From Fluviicola sp. (GTDB lineage: Bacteria > Bacteroidota > Bacteroidia > Flavobacteriales_D > Crocinitomicaceae): a DNA stretch of 41,012 nt. The DNA lies in NCBI GenBank assembly GCA_017983675.1, contig JAGOAZ010000001.1, positions 1 to 41,012 of the forward strand. The letters are read 5' to 3'. A model generated the notes under the pieces. The model saw only the letters and a program-made list of their open reading frames with translations. It was not told where the DNA came from and made no database searches. The position numbers were made by a program, and so were the translations under genes. Positions 1-6,301 of this stretch are shown here, piece by piece (the stretch's first letter is position 1; each line of letters starts with the position of its first letter).

Positions 1-64
1 TTTAAAACAATGTAAGGAAGATTTTATCGAATCTGTATATCCTACTTTTCAAATAGATAACTAA
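1..64 (+). CDS. 3' end of an unidentified protein (partial)
   Basis: From base 2 the plus strand reads 20 sense codons and then TAA at 62-64, ending in the residues YPTFQIDN. The composition looks like ordinary protein, and the next gene converges on it across a perfect hairpin, as expected for a real gene end. Too little is inside the window to name a family. The call rests only on the open frame and the terminator placement, so it could be chance. Confidence 0.4.
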   Translation, partial: LKQCKEDFIESVYPTFQIDN

Positions 65-109
65 CTTAGTATTAACTTTTAACTTGGAACTCTATTTTTA
101 AACGTTACT

Positions 110-135
110 AAACTGGGGAAGCTTACCCAGTTTTT
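110..135. terminator. Bidirectional hairpin terminator between convergent genes
   Basis: A perfect 8-bp stem (AAACTGGG at 110-117, CCCAGTTT at 126-133) has an 8-nt loop and a T-run on the plus side and an A/T-rich flank on the other. The loop contains the TAA stop of the minus-strand DUF262 gene (123-125). It can serve both the plus-strand gene ending at 64 and the DUF262 gene. Confidence 0.6.
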
Positions 136-1556
136 ATTATTTCTCTAAGATTATCTTGATTTGCACCGATACTAACTTCATATTTATACAATAAATAGAA
201 CATTTTTTTACGATGCCAATAATATGCATTGGTTTTTATTTGTCTGTTATTTTCTTCTATGTATTTTTTTACAATACCTTGTAAATCATCATTAAATTCA
301 TTTCTAAATCCTTTTTTTAAATAGGTTTCTAAATGTTCGTTTATGAATATATTATCAGTTGATGTACCTATTTTTTTTACTAATTCTTTAAAAAGTTTTT
401 GGAAATTTTCTTTGTACCATTTCCCATGGTAAAGCGCATGAAAATCTTGTGTAAACAAAAATTTCTCCCATTGTTTTAGAAAATCATTGTTGTCAATTAG
501 ATCAATATTTAAGTGGTGAAGTAAAATGAAAAACTCTATACTAACTTTCTTTTCAAGAATTATTACATCTCCAATCAATTTGTTTTTGTTGTCAATTTTT
601 GGAAGATCATCACTAAAAAAGCAAACTGTTTGTTTAAACTTTTCTATTAAATTGACGACATAGTTAACAATTGATGGTCCATTTTCTTTATTAAATTTTA
701 TTTGTTCATCTAAATACGATAGAATCGTTTGTTCAATGTTAGTTTTTAATTTTGGCAGGTTGAAATAATTATTTTTATCTAAATCTAACTTTAAAACATC
801 TATTTTTGAACCATCATCAACAATTCTTAAGTGATGGTATAATAACGTTTCCAAACTTAAAGATCCTTTGAAGGCATTGTTTTTTAGAGCTGTTTCTTTC
901 TCAAATAGTATTGCAAAATTGTCTTGAATTTTAAGAATTGTACTATTTGCTTCTTCTTCACTCAAATTAAGATAAATAGCTTTCATTAATTTTGCTTTCA
1001 CTTTTTCAATTACGTTGAGTTTTAAACCTCGTGAATTGTGTAATTCAAAAATTTGAGCAGCTACTCCTTTTCCTTTAGTTTTATGAATTGATATTTCAGC
1101 ATCTAAAAGTTTATCTACCAATCTACGTACATCTAAATCGTTGGAGTTCAATTCATTCTCAAAATAATTCAGAGTAGTTTTAAGATTGTTCAACGAAAGA
1201 GTAGCGTTTTCAGGAAGTTGAAAATAAGAATTCTTCACTAATTCAAGGTAGTTTGCTTGATCATAATTACAAGTTTCGAATCCATTAATAATTGAATTAT
1301 AAACATTCGTTTTTAGGGTTTTTTGACATGTAATTAGAAATAAAACACTTGTTGTGATTCGTTGTTGTCCATCTATTATTTCATTGATATCACCATTTTC
1401 TTCTAAAATAAAATGTCCGAAATAATAGGTTGATTGAGTATCTTTCAAATCAGACAGAAATTGCTCCGCTTGTTCTTTTTCCCAAGAATATGCTCTTTGA
1501 TAACTTGGTACTATAAGTTTTTTATGATCATTGAATAGATTTTTAAATGTTGTCAT
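123..1556 (-). CDS. DUF262 (GmrS/ParB-like) domain protein without HNH tail
   Basis: The protein is 477 residues if it starts at ATG 1556. An upstream in-frame start at 1616 would overlap the AAA gene and is less likely. The N-terminus has the DUF262 signature: a VPSYQRAYSW segment near residues 16-25 and DGQQRITT at 62-69, the NTP-hydrolysis motif of GmrS-like proteins. The middle is helical. Family members often continue into a DUF1524 HNH nuclease, but this one stops after a WHRKKMFYLLYKYE segment, where that domain would begin. It lies 10 bases downstream of an AAA+ ATPase gene and probably shares its transcript. DUF262 proteins occur in type IV restriction and other phage-defence systems. 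A defence role here is inference, and without HNH the protein may be truncated or depend on a partner. Confidence 0.75.
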   Translation of the reverse strand: MTTFKNLFNDHKKLIVPSYQRAYSWEKEQAEQFLSDLKDTQSTYYFGHFILEENGDINEIIDGQQRITTSVLFLITCQKTLKTNVYNSIINGFETCNYDQANYLELVKNSYFQLPENATLSLNNLKTTLNYFENELNSNDLDVRRLVDKLLDAEISIHKTKGKGVAAQIFELHNSRGLKLNVIEKVKAKLMKAIYLNLSEEEANSTILKIQDNFAILFEKETALKNNAFKGSLSLETLLYHHLRIVDDGSKIDVLKLDLDKNNYFNLPKLKTNIEQTILSYLDEQIKFNKENGPSIVNYVVNLIEKFKQTVCFFSDDLPKIDNKNKLIGDVIILEKKVSIEFFILLHHLNIDLIDNNDFLKQWEKFLFTQDFHALYHGKWYKENFQKLFKELVKKIGTSTDNIFINEHLETYLKKGFRNEFNDDLQGIVKKYIEENNRQIKTNAYYWHRKKMFYLLYKYEVSIGANQDNLREIIKTG

Positions 1557-1566
1557 AGATAGTGTT

Positions 1567-2655
1567 TTAAAATCCAATTTTATTATTGTTTGTTCTGTTC
1601 GAAGATTCAAAATCAAATGAATTTTGATTGTAAATTTCAGATAAAGTCATAGGTTTATTGATGATAGTTTTAAATCCTATTTTATTTGAAAGTGATTGTG
1701 CTTTTTCTTCATTTAGCTCTTTAAATTCATAATTTGCAATTAAACGACCTTTTCTAATTAAGGCTTTGTCAACTGTTCTAACATCTGTATTAAATGTGCA
1801 TATTATTTGAATTTTTAAAAAATCTGATAATATACCGTCAGCCAGATTAAGTAATGATGATACCGCTGAACTTCCTGATAAACCTCTTTCTAATATTACT
1901 TTTTCAGCGTCTTCAATTACTAAAATTGAATGAGCATTTTCAATTAAAAAAGTCATAAAACTTGGGTTAGCTATTTCATTTACAATGCTAGTAGGAAGGA
2001 AAAAAATCTCTTTTTTGGTGCATAATTTACTTGTTAAATATCGGATATAAGATGTTTTTCCAGTTCCAGGTTTTCCATGTAAAAGTACTATTCCCTTGTC
2101 CTTTTTTTTAGAAAGTCGATTTAAAATCAGATCGTTGATTTCAGCAAAATCATCGTTGTAATTTTCCTTAATTGAAAGTTGTATTTTTTCAATTTCAACA
2201 CTTTTATGTTTTAATGATGAATTGTTAACTAATACATTTATTGTTGGTTTATTGCGTTCAGCTTTATTTATAAATTTTAAAAAATCAATCTTTAACTGGG
2301 TTATAATTTTTTCATCCGTTTTTCTGAAAAGCAAACGAATTTTCGAACCGTAATAATCAAAGTTGACTAATAAATCTTCAAATAAAAAAAAGAAATGCTC
2401 GTCATAATCGTTTTGATGTTTTTTATCTAGTACGTTTAAGTTGAAATAATCAAATTTTATATCTTTTTCAAATTGTTTTTTAAACCAAACAATCGCTTTG
2501 TCACAATTAATATCAATAATTGTAATTCCATTTGGGATGAAATTAAAATGAGCCAAATAAAGTTGGTAATGATTTAAGTATTGAGGAGTTAATCTTTCAA
2601 ACACATTTGATAAATTTGTTTTTGAAGTTGTTTCTGATATTGTATATGGATTCAT
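1567..2655 (-). CDS. AAA+ ATPase (BCS1-like AAA domain)
   Basis: A 362-residue protein. An N-terminal region of about 180 residues is not recognised. The AAA+ core follows: Walker A GKPGTGKT at 194-201, Walker B ILVIEDAE at 244-251, a sensor-1 Asn in CTFNT near 289, and RKGR at 301-304 as likely arginine finger/sensor. The C-terminus ends in a polar tail and IGF. The fold matches stand-alone AAA proteins common in Bacteroidota, related to BCS1/FtsH-type ATPases. It precedes the DUF262 gene by 10 bases and follows the small membrane protein gene, all on the minus strand, which suggests one operon. The substrate is unknown. It could remodel a partner such as the DUF262 protein, but nothing in the sequence proves this. 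Confidence 0.8.
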   Translation of the reverse strand: MNPYTISETTSKTNLSNVFERLTPQYLNHYQLYLAHFNFIPNGITIIDINCDKAIVWFKKQFEKDIKFDYFNLNVLDKKHQNDYDEHFFFLFEDLLVNFDYYGSKIRLLFRKTDEKIITQLKIDFLKFINKAERNKPTINVLVNNSSLKHKSVEIEKIQLSIKENYNDDFAEINDLILNRLSKKKDKGIVLLHGKPGTGKTSYIRYLTSKLCTKKEIFFLPTSIVNEIANPSFMTFLIENAHSILVIEDAEKVILERGLSGSSAVSSLLNLADGILSDFLKIQIICTFNTDVRTVDKALIRKGRLIANYEFKELNEEKAQSLSNKIGFKTIINKPMTLSEIYNQNSFDFESSNRTNNNKIGF

Positions 2656-2678
2656 AATACTATTTTTTGTTTCTTAAT

Positions 2679-2891
2679 TTACGGCTTAAGTTGGTTGATT
2701 TTCTTATTCATATTATAAGTACTTCTTGCACTAACACTCCAAATCGCTAGTGCAACCCAAATAAAAAATCCAAATCCAAAAAAAGCAACTGTTAGCACAG
2801 CTAAAATCTGAAAAAACAAAGCTAAAAGTGAAGGGATGATTTGACCTCTAATTAAAAAAGATAACCACGGTAAAAAGATTGCTAAAATCAT
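2679..2891 (-). CDS. Small two-helix membrane protein (Pmp3/YqaE-like)
   Basis: A 70-residue protein with two hydrophobic segments. The first begins FLPWLSFLIRG and resembles the Pmp3/YqaE pattern of FLPP followed by a hydrophobic stretch and Arg-Gly. The second runs VAFFGFGFFIWVALAIW. A short basic tail follows (NMNKKINQLKP). Pmp3 family members are 50-60 residue plasma-membrane proteins linked to stress and ion homeostasis, but the match is by pattern only. The gene is first in the unit leading to the AAA and DUF262 genes (23-base gap). It is preceded by a leader element that recurs upstream of the zinc-finger gene at 3987. Confidence 0.55.
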   Translation of the reverse strand: MILAIFLPWLSFLIRGQIIPSLLALFFQILAVLTVAFFGFGFFIWVALAIWSVSARSTYNMNKKINQLKP

Positions 2892-2910
2892 AATAATATA
2901 AATAAATTGT

Positions 2911-2939
2911 GCCTACTCTTAATGGTTTTCGGCTTTCCC
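2911..2939 (-). promoter_or_regulatory. Shared leader stem-loop, copy A
   Basis: On the minus strand this reads GGG-NNN-GCC, a 17-nt loop GAAAACC-ATT-AAGAGTA, then GGC, ending 19 bases before the start codon at 2891. The same layout occurs at 4008-4036 upstream of an unrelated gene. The 3-bp stem changes from GCC/GGC here to GCT/AGC there, a compensatory change. It may be a structured leader or a protein-binding site. No known riboswitch matches by eye. Confidence 0.4.
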
Positions 2940-3044
2940 ATTGTATTTAGCAAATCTCCACTTTTAGTGCGTCAAAAAATGTCGTGATAAAAATTTATTT
3001 CTTGTTTTCGAGAATTAAATTGAATTTTTTTTAATCAAAATGGC

Positions 3045-3149
3045 TTAATAAAAAACAATTGAGGCATTTGTTACCAACCATTTTTTATAAATTATTTTTC
3101 CATTCATAAAAAGATAAAACTCATTTTTATTAAATTCTTTATATATCAT
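3045..3149 (-). CDS. 34-residue hypothetical protein
   Basis: This small open frame starts at ATG 3149 and ends with TAA at 3045-3047. Its start overlaps the end of the UVR-motif gene by 11 bases, a layout typical of translational coupling. The sequence (MIYKEFNKNEFYLFMNGK at the start, ending ASIVFY) is rich in aromatic, Asn and Lys residues like its neighbours and has no recognised domain. Its length is close to what chance could give in AT-rich DNA, so support comes only from position and composition. Confidence 0.35.
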   Translation of the reverse strand: MIYKEFNKNEFYLFMNGKIIYKKWLVTNASIVFY

Positions 3150-3306
3150 TTTGTAATGTGTTATTGGGATGATTGTTTAAAAGGTTTCTGCATTTTCGTT
3201 CATCATCTCTCAATTTAGCAGCATATTCATATTGTTGATTTTTAATTGCAAGAGCTTTCTTTTTTTGAATTTCTTCTAAGTCTTTTATAATTTCTTCTTT
3301 AGTCAT
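3139..3306 (-). CDS. UVR-motif helical hairpin protein
   Basis: A 55-residue protein from ATG 3306. An upstream in-frame start at 3342 would overlap the preceding gene's restored reading frame. It begins MTKEEIIKDLEEIQKKKALA and contains NQQYEYAAKLRDDERK, which matches the UVR motif, the helical hairpin in UvrB and UvrC (and in McsA/ClpC) with its AAxLRD core. Almost the whole protein is this motif. UVR hairpins mediate UvrB-UvrC contact, so binding to a host UvrB is plausible but inferred. The gene starts 5 bases after the restored stop of the GIY-YIG gene, so zinc-finger, GIY-YIG and UVR genes look like one operon. Confidence 0.65.
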   Translation of the reverse strand: MTKEEIIKDLEEIQKKKALAIKNQQYEYAAKLRDDERKCRNLLNNHPNNTLQNDI

Positions 3307-3311
3307 AATTG

Positions 3312-3754
3312 TTATTTTACCCACCAATAATTTGTACAACATGATTGCAACATACCAATAGAACCGTGATTTAAAATAATAATTTTCGTTTTATTAGCAG
3401 AAGGTGATATTTCGTGTATGAATTCTTTATTCATAGCAGGTTTATGATTTGCAATTAAAATCGATTCGGGATTTCAAGATTGAATTCTTTTGGTTGATTT
3501 AATATTTCTCCAATAGAAACTTTTAAATTGTTAACAGGACCAAAAGTTGATTTCAAATGCGCATTAAATCTATTTCTAACATTTACAGTTATACCAATAT
3601 ATAATAACACATCTCTTCCATACAATAGTGAATCGCCATATATTTTATATAAAACATTATTTAAGGAATTTATTTGATAATTTTCTATATCAATAATGTT
3701 GTCAAGAATAAATTTTTCAGACCAATTTATTTTTATTTCTAAATAACTTTCCAT
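3312..3754 (-). pseudogene. GIY-YIG nuclease-like protein, interrupted by a one-base frameshift
   Basis: The frame opens at ATG 3754, two bases after the zinc-finger gene's stop, and closes early at 3455 after 99 residues. It carries LYIGIT at 51-56 (the YIG part of GIY-YIG) and RNRFNAH at 60-66 with the family Arg and His. Adding one base in the CCC run at 3468-3470 joins it to a second frame that continues ESILIANHKPAMNKEF, the usual family ending with catalytic Glu and the P-x-x-N Asn, and runs to TAA at 3312-3314. The restored protein has 147 residues. As read, the catalytic Glu and Asn are lost. The cause may be a real mutation or a base-calling error. The GIY half is degenerate (LYKIYG). 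Confidence 0.65.
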
Positions 3755-3756
3755 TT

Positions 3757-3987
3757 TTATAAAGCTGGTTGATGTTTTTTTGAAGGACTTTTTGAACAAA
3801 AATTTGCGGTTAAAGTAGCCATTGATGAATTTGAGTTTCCACAAAATTTACAGTTGTATTTATTCTTTTCGGTTCCTTCATATATAGTATGTTTTTTTCC
3901 TTCTGGATTTTTTGAACAGAAGTTAGCAGTTAAAGTTGAGATACTGTTGTGTTTTATTCCACACCATTTGCAATAAAAATTAGCCAT
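3757..3987 (-). CDS. Tandem Cys/His zinc-finger protein
   Basis: A 76-residue protein made of two copies of one unit. Copy one has C6, C9, C24 and H33; copy two has C46, C49, C64 and H72. Both share TLTANFCSK between the second and third ligands. The spacing C-x2-C-x14-C-x7/8-H suggests one zinc site per copy. I do not recognise a named family. A nucleic-acid or protein contact is plausible for such a finger but unproven. It is the first gene of the unit followed by the GIY-YIG and UVR genes, with a 2-base gap to the next start. Confidence 0.65.
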   Translation of the reverse strand: MANFYCKWCGIKHNSISTLTANFCSKNPEGKKHTIYEGTEKNKYNCKFCGNSNSSMATLTANFCSKSPSKKHQPAL

Positions 3988-4007
3988 TATAGTAGTTTTT
4001 TTTGATT

Positions 4008-4036
4008 GCTTACTCTTTTAGGTTTTCAGCATCCCC
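4008..4036 (-). promoter_or_regulatory. Shared leader stem-loop, copy B
   Basis: On the minus strand this reads GGGGAT-GCT, a 17-nt loop GAAAACC-TAA-AAGAGTA, then AGC, ending 20 bases before the start codon at 3987. It matches copy A at 2911-2939 in 14 of 17 loop positions with no gaps, and the closing stem differs by a compensatory pair. Confidence 0.4.
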
Positions 4037-4080
4037 TTTTTTTTCAAAAGTAATTACTTTAAAAGCCAAACAGTGTCGCT

Positions 4081-4200
4081 TTATTTTTTTAACCAATATT
4101 CATCAAATAAATAATTAGTTGTTTTCTCCCCCTTATTCGTGCCTGCGATTCTGTACAATTGATCTGTTGTCAAAAACTTGTAATTATTTGGTAGACAGTT
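4081..4200 (-). pseudogene. C-terminal remnant of an unknown protein
   Basis: The minus strand reads 39 sense codons ending at TAA 4081-4083. The residues look like a real C-terminus (it includes NNYKFLTTDQLYRIAG and ends FDEYWLKK). There is no in-frame start. Just upstream, past an A8 run at 4199-4206, the frame meets a stop, while another frame reads KKARKK and a Cys-x-x-Cys segment (KTCDDCRK). A gene broken by indels in poly-A is the simplest reading. Family unknown. Confidence 0.3.
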
Positions 4201-4471
4201 TTTTTTCTCGCTTTCTTAGTTTTTTCTACAATCATCACAAGTTTTCTTTGTAATTAAAGAAATTAGGTAAATAATTCATAAATATTTAATTAAAATAAAA
4301 ACTATCTTAATTAAGAACTATTCGGGGAGATTATGAGAATTATTAGACATGTAAAAATAATCTTATTTTTCGATTTCCGATTATCGCAACCTTTTTCAAG
4401 AAATCCTCGTATGATTGAACCCAGAAATAATTCTGATCTTTTATTACAACTTAGAAAAAACAAAAAACAAC

Positions 4472-5083
4472 ATGAAAAAAATCGTACTTAGTTTAATGCT
4501 ACTTGTTTCAGCAAGCAACCTATTTTCTCAAGCCGTTTCAACGGGTAATTTTATTTTTGATGCGTATTATGGCGCACCAAATCTTGGAAAAAGTTTTTTT
4601 AATTCCATTGAAGATGAAGAAGAAACTCAAAATTTTACAGCAACAGGTATTGGTCCTGCTGGTTTAAGAGGTGAATACATGATTGGTGAGACGTTTGGCT
4701 TAGGTTTTGATGTCATTTACAACTCAAACAACATCAAATACACGCAAATTGATTCATTAAATCCATCTAATACGTATAATTACGAACGCACAATGAATCG
4801 TTTGCGTGTTCAATTACGCTTTAATTTCCATTTTAACATGACAAATCCGAACTTAGATACCTATTTTGGAATTGCAGCGGGTTCCAATTCACGTTTTAGA
4901 AAATTTTATATTGATGGAGTTGAAACAAAAGATGATAATTTCCTTGGATCAGGAGTTTTGATTCCTGTTTCATTACGTGTTTGTGGTGGAATGCGCTATT
5001 ATTTCAATCAGAATATTGGATTAAACGCAGAAATCGGATTAGGTGGACCTCTTATTTCAGCTGGTTTGTCTGTGAAGTTTTAA
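4472..5083 (+). CDS. Outer-membrane beta-barrel protein
   Basis: A 203-residue protein from ATG 4472. A longer frame begins at TTG 4415, but the signal peptide MKKIVLSLMLLVSASNLFSQA starts at 4472. After cleavage near FSQA the chain alternates polar and aromatic residues with Gly-rich turns and ends in GLSVKF, a terminal beta-strand with C-terminal Phe as in outer-membrane barrels. It shares layout with the next gene: a DxYYGxPNL segment near the mature start, IGPxGxRxEYM and an NYxxxxxRLRVQLRFNFHF strand region. Together they look like a tandem duplication. Function beyond an 8-10 strand barrel is unknown. Confidence 0.75.
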   Translation: MKKIVLSLMLLVSASNLFSQAVSTGNFIFDAYYGAPNLGKSFFNSIEDEEETQNFTATGIGPAGLRGEYMIGETFGLGFDVIYNSNNIKYTQIDSLNPSNTYNYERTMNRLRVQLRFNFHFNMTNPNLDTYFGIAAGSNSRFRKFYIDGVETKDDNFLGSGVLIPVSLRVCGGMRYYFNQNIGLNAEIGLGGPLISAGLSVKF

Positions 5084-5127
5084 GCTATTTGATATAACTT
5101 CTTTCATAGTCGTTATTCTCATTAAAA

Positions 5128-5160
5128 CGGGATTTCTACAACAGAAATCTCGGTTTTTTT
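5128..5160 (+). terminator. Rho-independent terminator
   Basis: A 10-bp stem (CGGGATTTCT at 5128-5137, AGAAATCTCG at 5143-5152, one G-T pair) with a 5-base loop is followed by T7. It lies 45 bases after the stop of the barrel gene at 4472-5083. Confidence 0.75.
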
Positions 5161-5236
5161 GGCAACAATATTTATAAGTAGCTGTTGTTTTGTACTATAA
5201 CTCATAGAAAAACAGTAAAAATATTTTTTCTTTTTT

Positions 5237-5265
5237 TTGCAATTAAAATAATTTTAATATTTTTG
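5237..5265 (+). promoter_or_regulatory. Bacteroidota-type promoter for the second barrel gene
   Basis: TTG at 5237-5239, an 18-base AT-rich spacer and TATTTTTG at 5258-5265 fit the -33/-7 (TTG, TAnnTTTG) promoter of Bacteroidota. It sits 42 bases before the start at 5308 and after the terminator of the preceding gene, so the two barrels have separate transcripts. Confidence 0.55.
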
Positions 5266-5307
5266 TAGCACAAATTATACAAATTATTTACATTATTACT
5301 ACAATCC

Positions 5308-5937
5308 ATGAAAAAAACTTTCAAATTAGTTGCGATCGCTGTATTATGCACATTTGCTTCAAAATCTAATTTAAACGCTCAGGTATTCGAAAAAGGTGAC
5401 ATGGTCATCGATACTTACTATGGTTTCCCTAACTTGTACACAGCTGTGTTTGAAGCCGCTTATTCGTCATCAGTGACCAACAACAGTATGAGTGTCAAAA
5501 GTATTGGTCCAGTTGGTGGTCGATTTGAATACATGGTTTCTGACAGAGTTGGTTTGGGTCTTGATATTGGATTCAACAATTCAAAAATAGCATACAATGA
5601 ACAAGATGTTGATCAAAATTTTAATCCTGTTACGTACAATTACAATTTCTCTACTCAAAAATTAGGAGTAATGGCGACGTTTAACTATCATTTCTTACAG
5701 AATGCTGATAAATTTGATTTATATGGAGTTTTCGGAATCGGTTATGGTAATCGATCTTACACATACGAGTCTACTAATCCTAATTATGTGGCAACAACAA
5801 TTAAGACGCCTATTCCAATCGCATCTCGTTTAGGAATTGGCATGAGATACATGATTATAGATAATGTTGGTATTAATTTAGGACTTGGTGTTGGGCAAGG
5901 TGGATTGATTAACACTGGTTTTTCGTTCAAATTTTAA
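5308..5937 (+). CDS. Outer-membrane beta-barrel protein, paralogue of the preceding gene
   Basis: A 209-residue protein with a signal peptide ending near NLNAQ (residue 25). The mature part begins with DTYYGFPNLYTAVF, followed by an IGPVGGRFEYMVSDRVGLGLDIGF segment and repeated aromatic/Gly strands, and it ends in INTGFSFKF with a C-terminal Phe. The order of motifs matches the gene at 4472, so this is probably a tandem paralogue. It has its own promoter and terminator. No specific transport or adhesion function can be assigned. Confidence 0.75.
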   Translation: MKKTFKLVAIAVLCTFASKSNLNAQVFEKGDMVIDTYYGFPNLYTAVFEAAYSSSVTNNSMSVKSIGPVGGRFEYMVSDRVGLGLDIGFNNSKIAYNEQDVDQNFNPVTYNYNFSTQKLGVMATFNYHFLQNADKFDLYGVFGIGYGNRSYTYESTNPNYVATTIKTPIPIASRLGIGMRYMIIDNVGINLGLGVGQGGLINTGFSFKF

Positions 5938-5955
5938 TTGAATCATATTAATTTT

Positions 5956-5983
5956 AAGCCACCTCAAAAGGGTGGCTTTTTTT
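5956..5983 (+). terminator. Rho-independent terminator
   Basis: An 8-bp perfect stem (AAGCCACC at 5956-5963, GGTGGCTT at 5971-5978) with a 7-base loop is followed by a T-run. It lies 18 bases after the stop of the second barrel gene. Confidence 0.85.
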
Positions 5984-6019
5984 GTGCAAACATTTTTCAG
6001 TTTCTATTGTTATAGTTAC

Positions 6020-6301
6020 ATGAAGCAATTCGATTTAACTGAACAAGAAATTGATCGTATCATTGAAATGGCCTGGGAAGATAGAACACCTTTCGATGCA
6101 ATCTTGATGCAATTTGGGTTAAAAGAAAAGGATGTCATTGATTTGATGCGCCGTGAATTAAAAGCGTCTTCGTGGCGTTTGTGGCGAGAACGAGTGCAGG
6201 GTCGAGCTACCAAACATACTGCTTTGCGCGGATTCGAAGTAGGAAGACACAAATGCTCCCTACAACGAACTATCACCTATAATAAGATTTCGAAACGATA
6301 A
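6020..6301 (+). CDS. TIGR03643/DUF2805 family protein
   Basis: A 93-residue protein from ATG 6020. The in-frame GTG at 5972 lies in the terminator and is rejected. The sequence LTEQEIDRIIEMAWEDRTPF followed by FGLKEKDVIDLMRRELKASSWRLWRERVQGRATKH is the family signature: a helix-turn-helix-like N-terminus and a basic WRLWRxRVxGRxTKH segment. The function is not established. A nucleic-acid contact is plausible from the basic residues. Members are usually about 80 residues, so this one has a short extra tail. Its stop (TAA 6299-6301) touches the stop of convergent dapD with no intervening base. Confidence 0.8.
   Translation: MKQFDLTEQEIDRIIEMAWEDRTPFDAILMQFGLKEKDVIDLMRRELKASSWRLWRERVQGRATKHTALRGFEVGRHKCSLQRTITYNKISKR

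Larger units (their letters stand above)
3988..4471. other. Long gap between the island and the first outer-membrane barrel gene
   Basis: This 484-base AT-rich stretch holds leader copy B (4008-4036) and a minus-strand ORF remnant (4081-4200). From about 4210 to 4471 I see poly-A/T tracts and no convincing gene or hairpin. It separates minus-strand island genes from plus-strand genes, so promoters for both directions are expected, but no exact TAnnTTTG box with a -33 TTG was found for either. Confidence 0.5.

Noticed and set aside
2892..4080. Integron-type cassette array with attC sites
   Set aside because: Small same-strand genes and repeated leaders suggested it, but no RYYYAAC/GTTRRRY core pairs were found near the leaders.
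4415..4471. Longer N-terminus for the first barrel protein (TTG at 4415)
   Set aside because: It puts 19 residues before a clear signal peptide; ATG 4472 is the sensible start.
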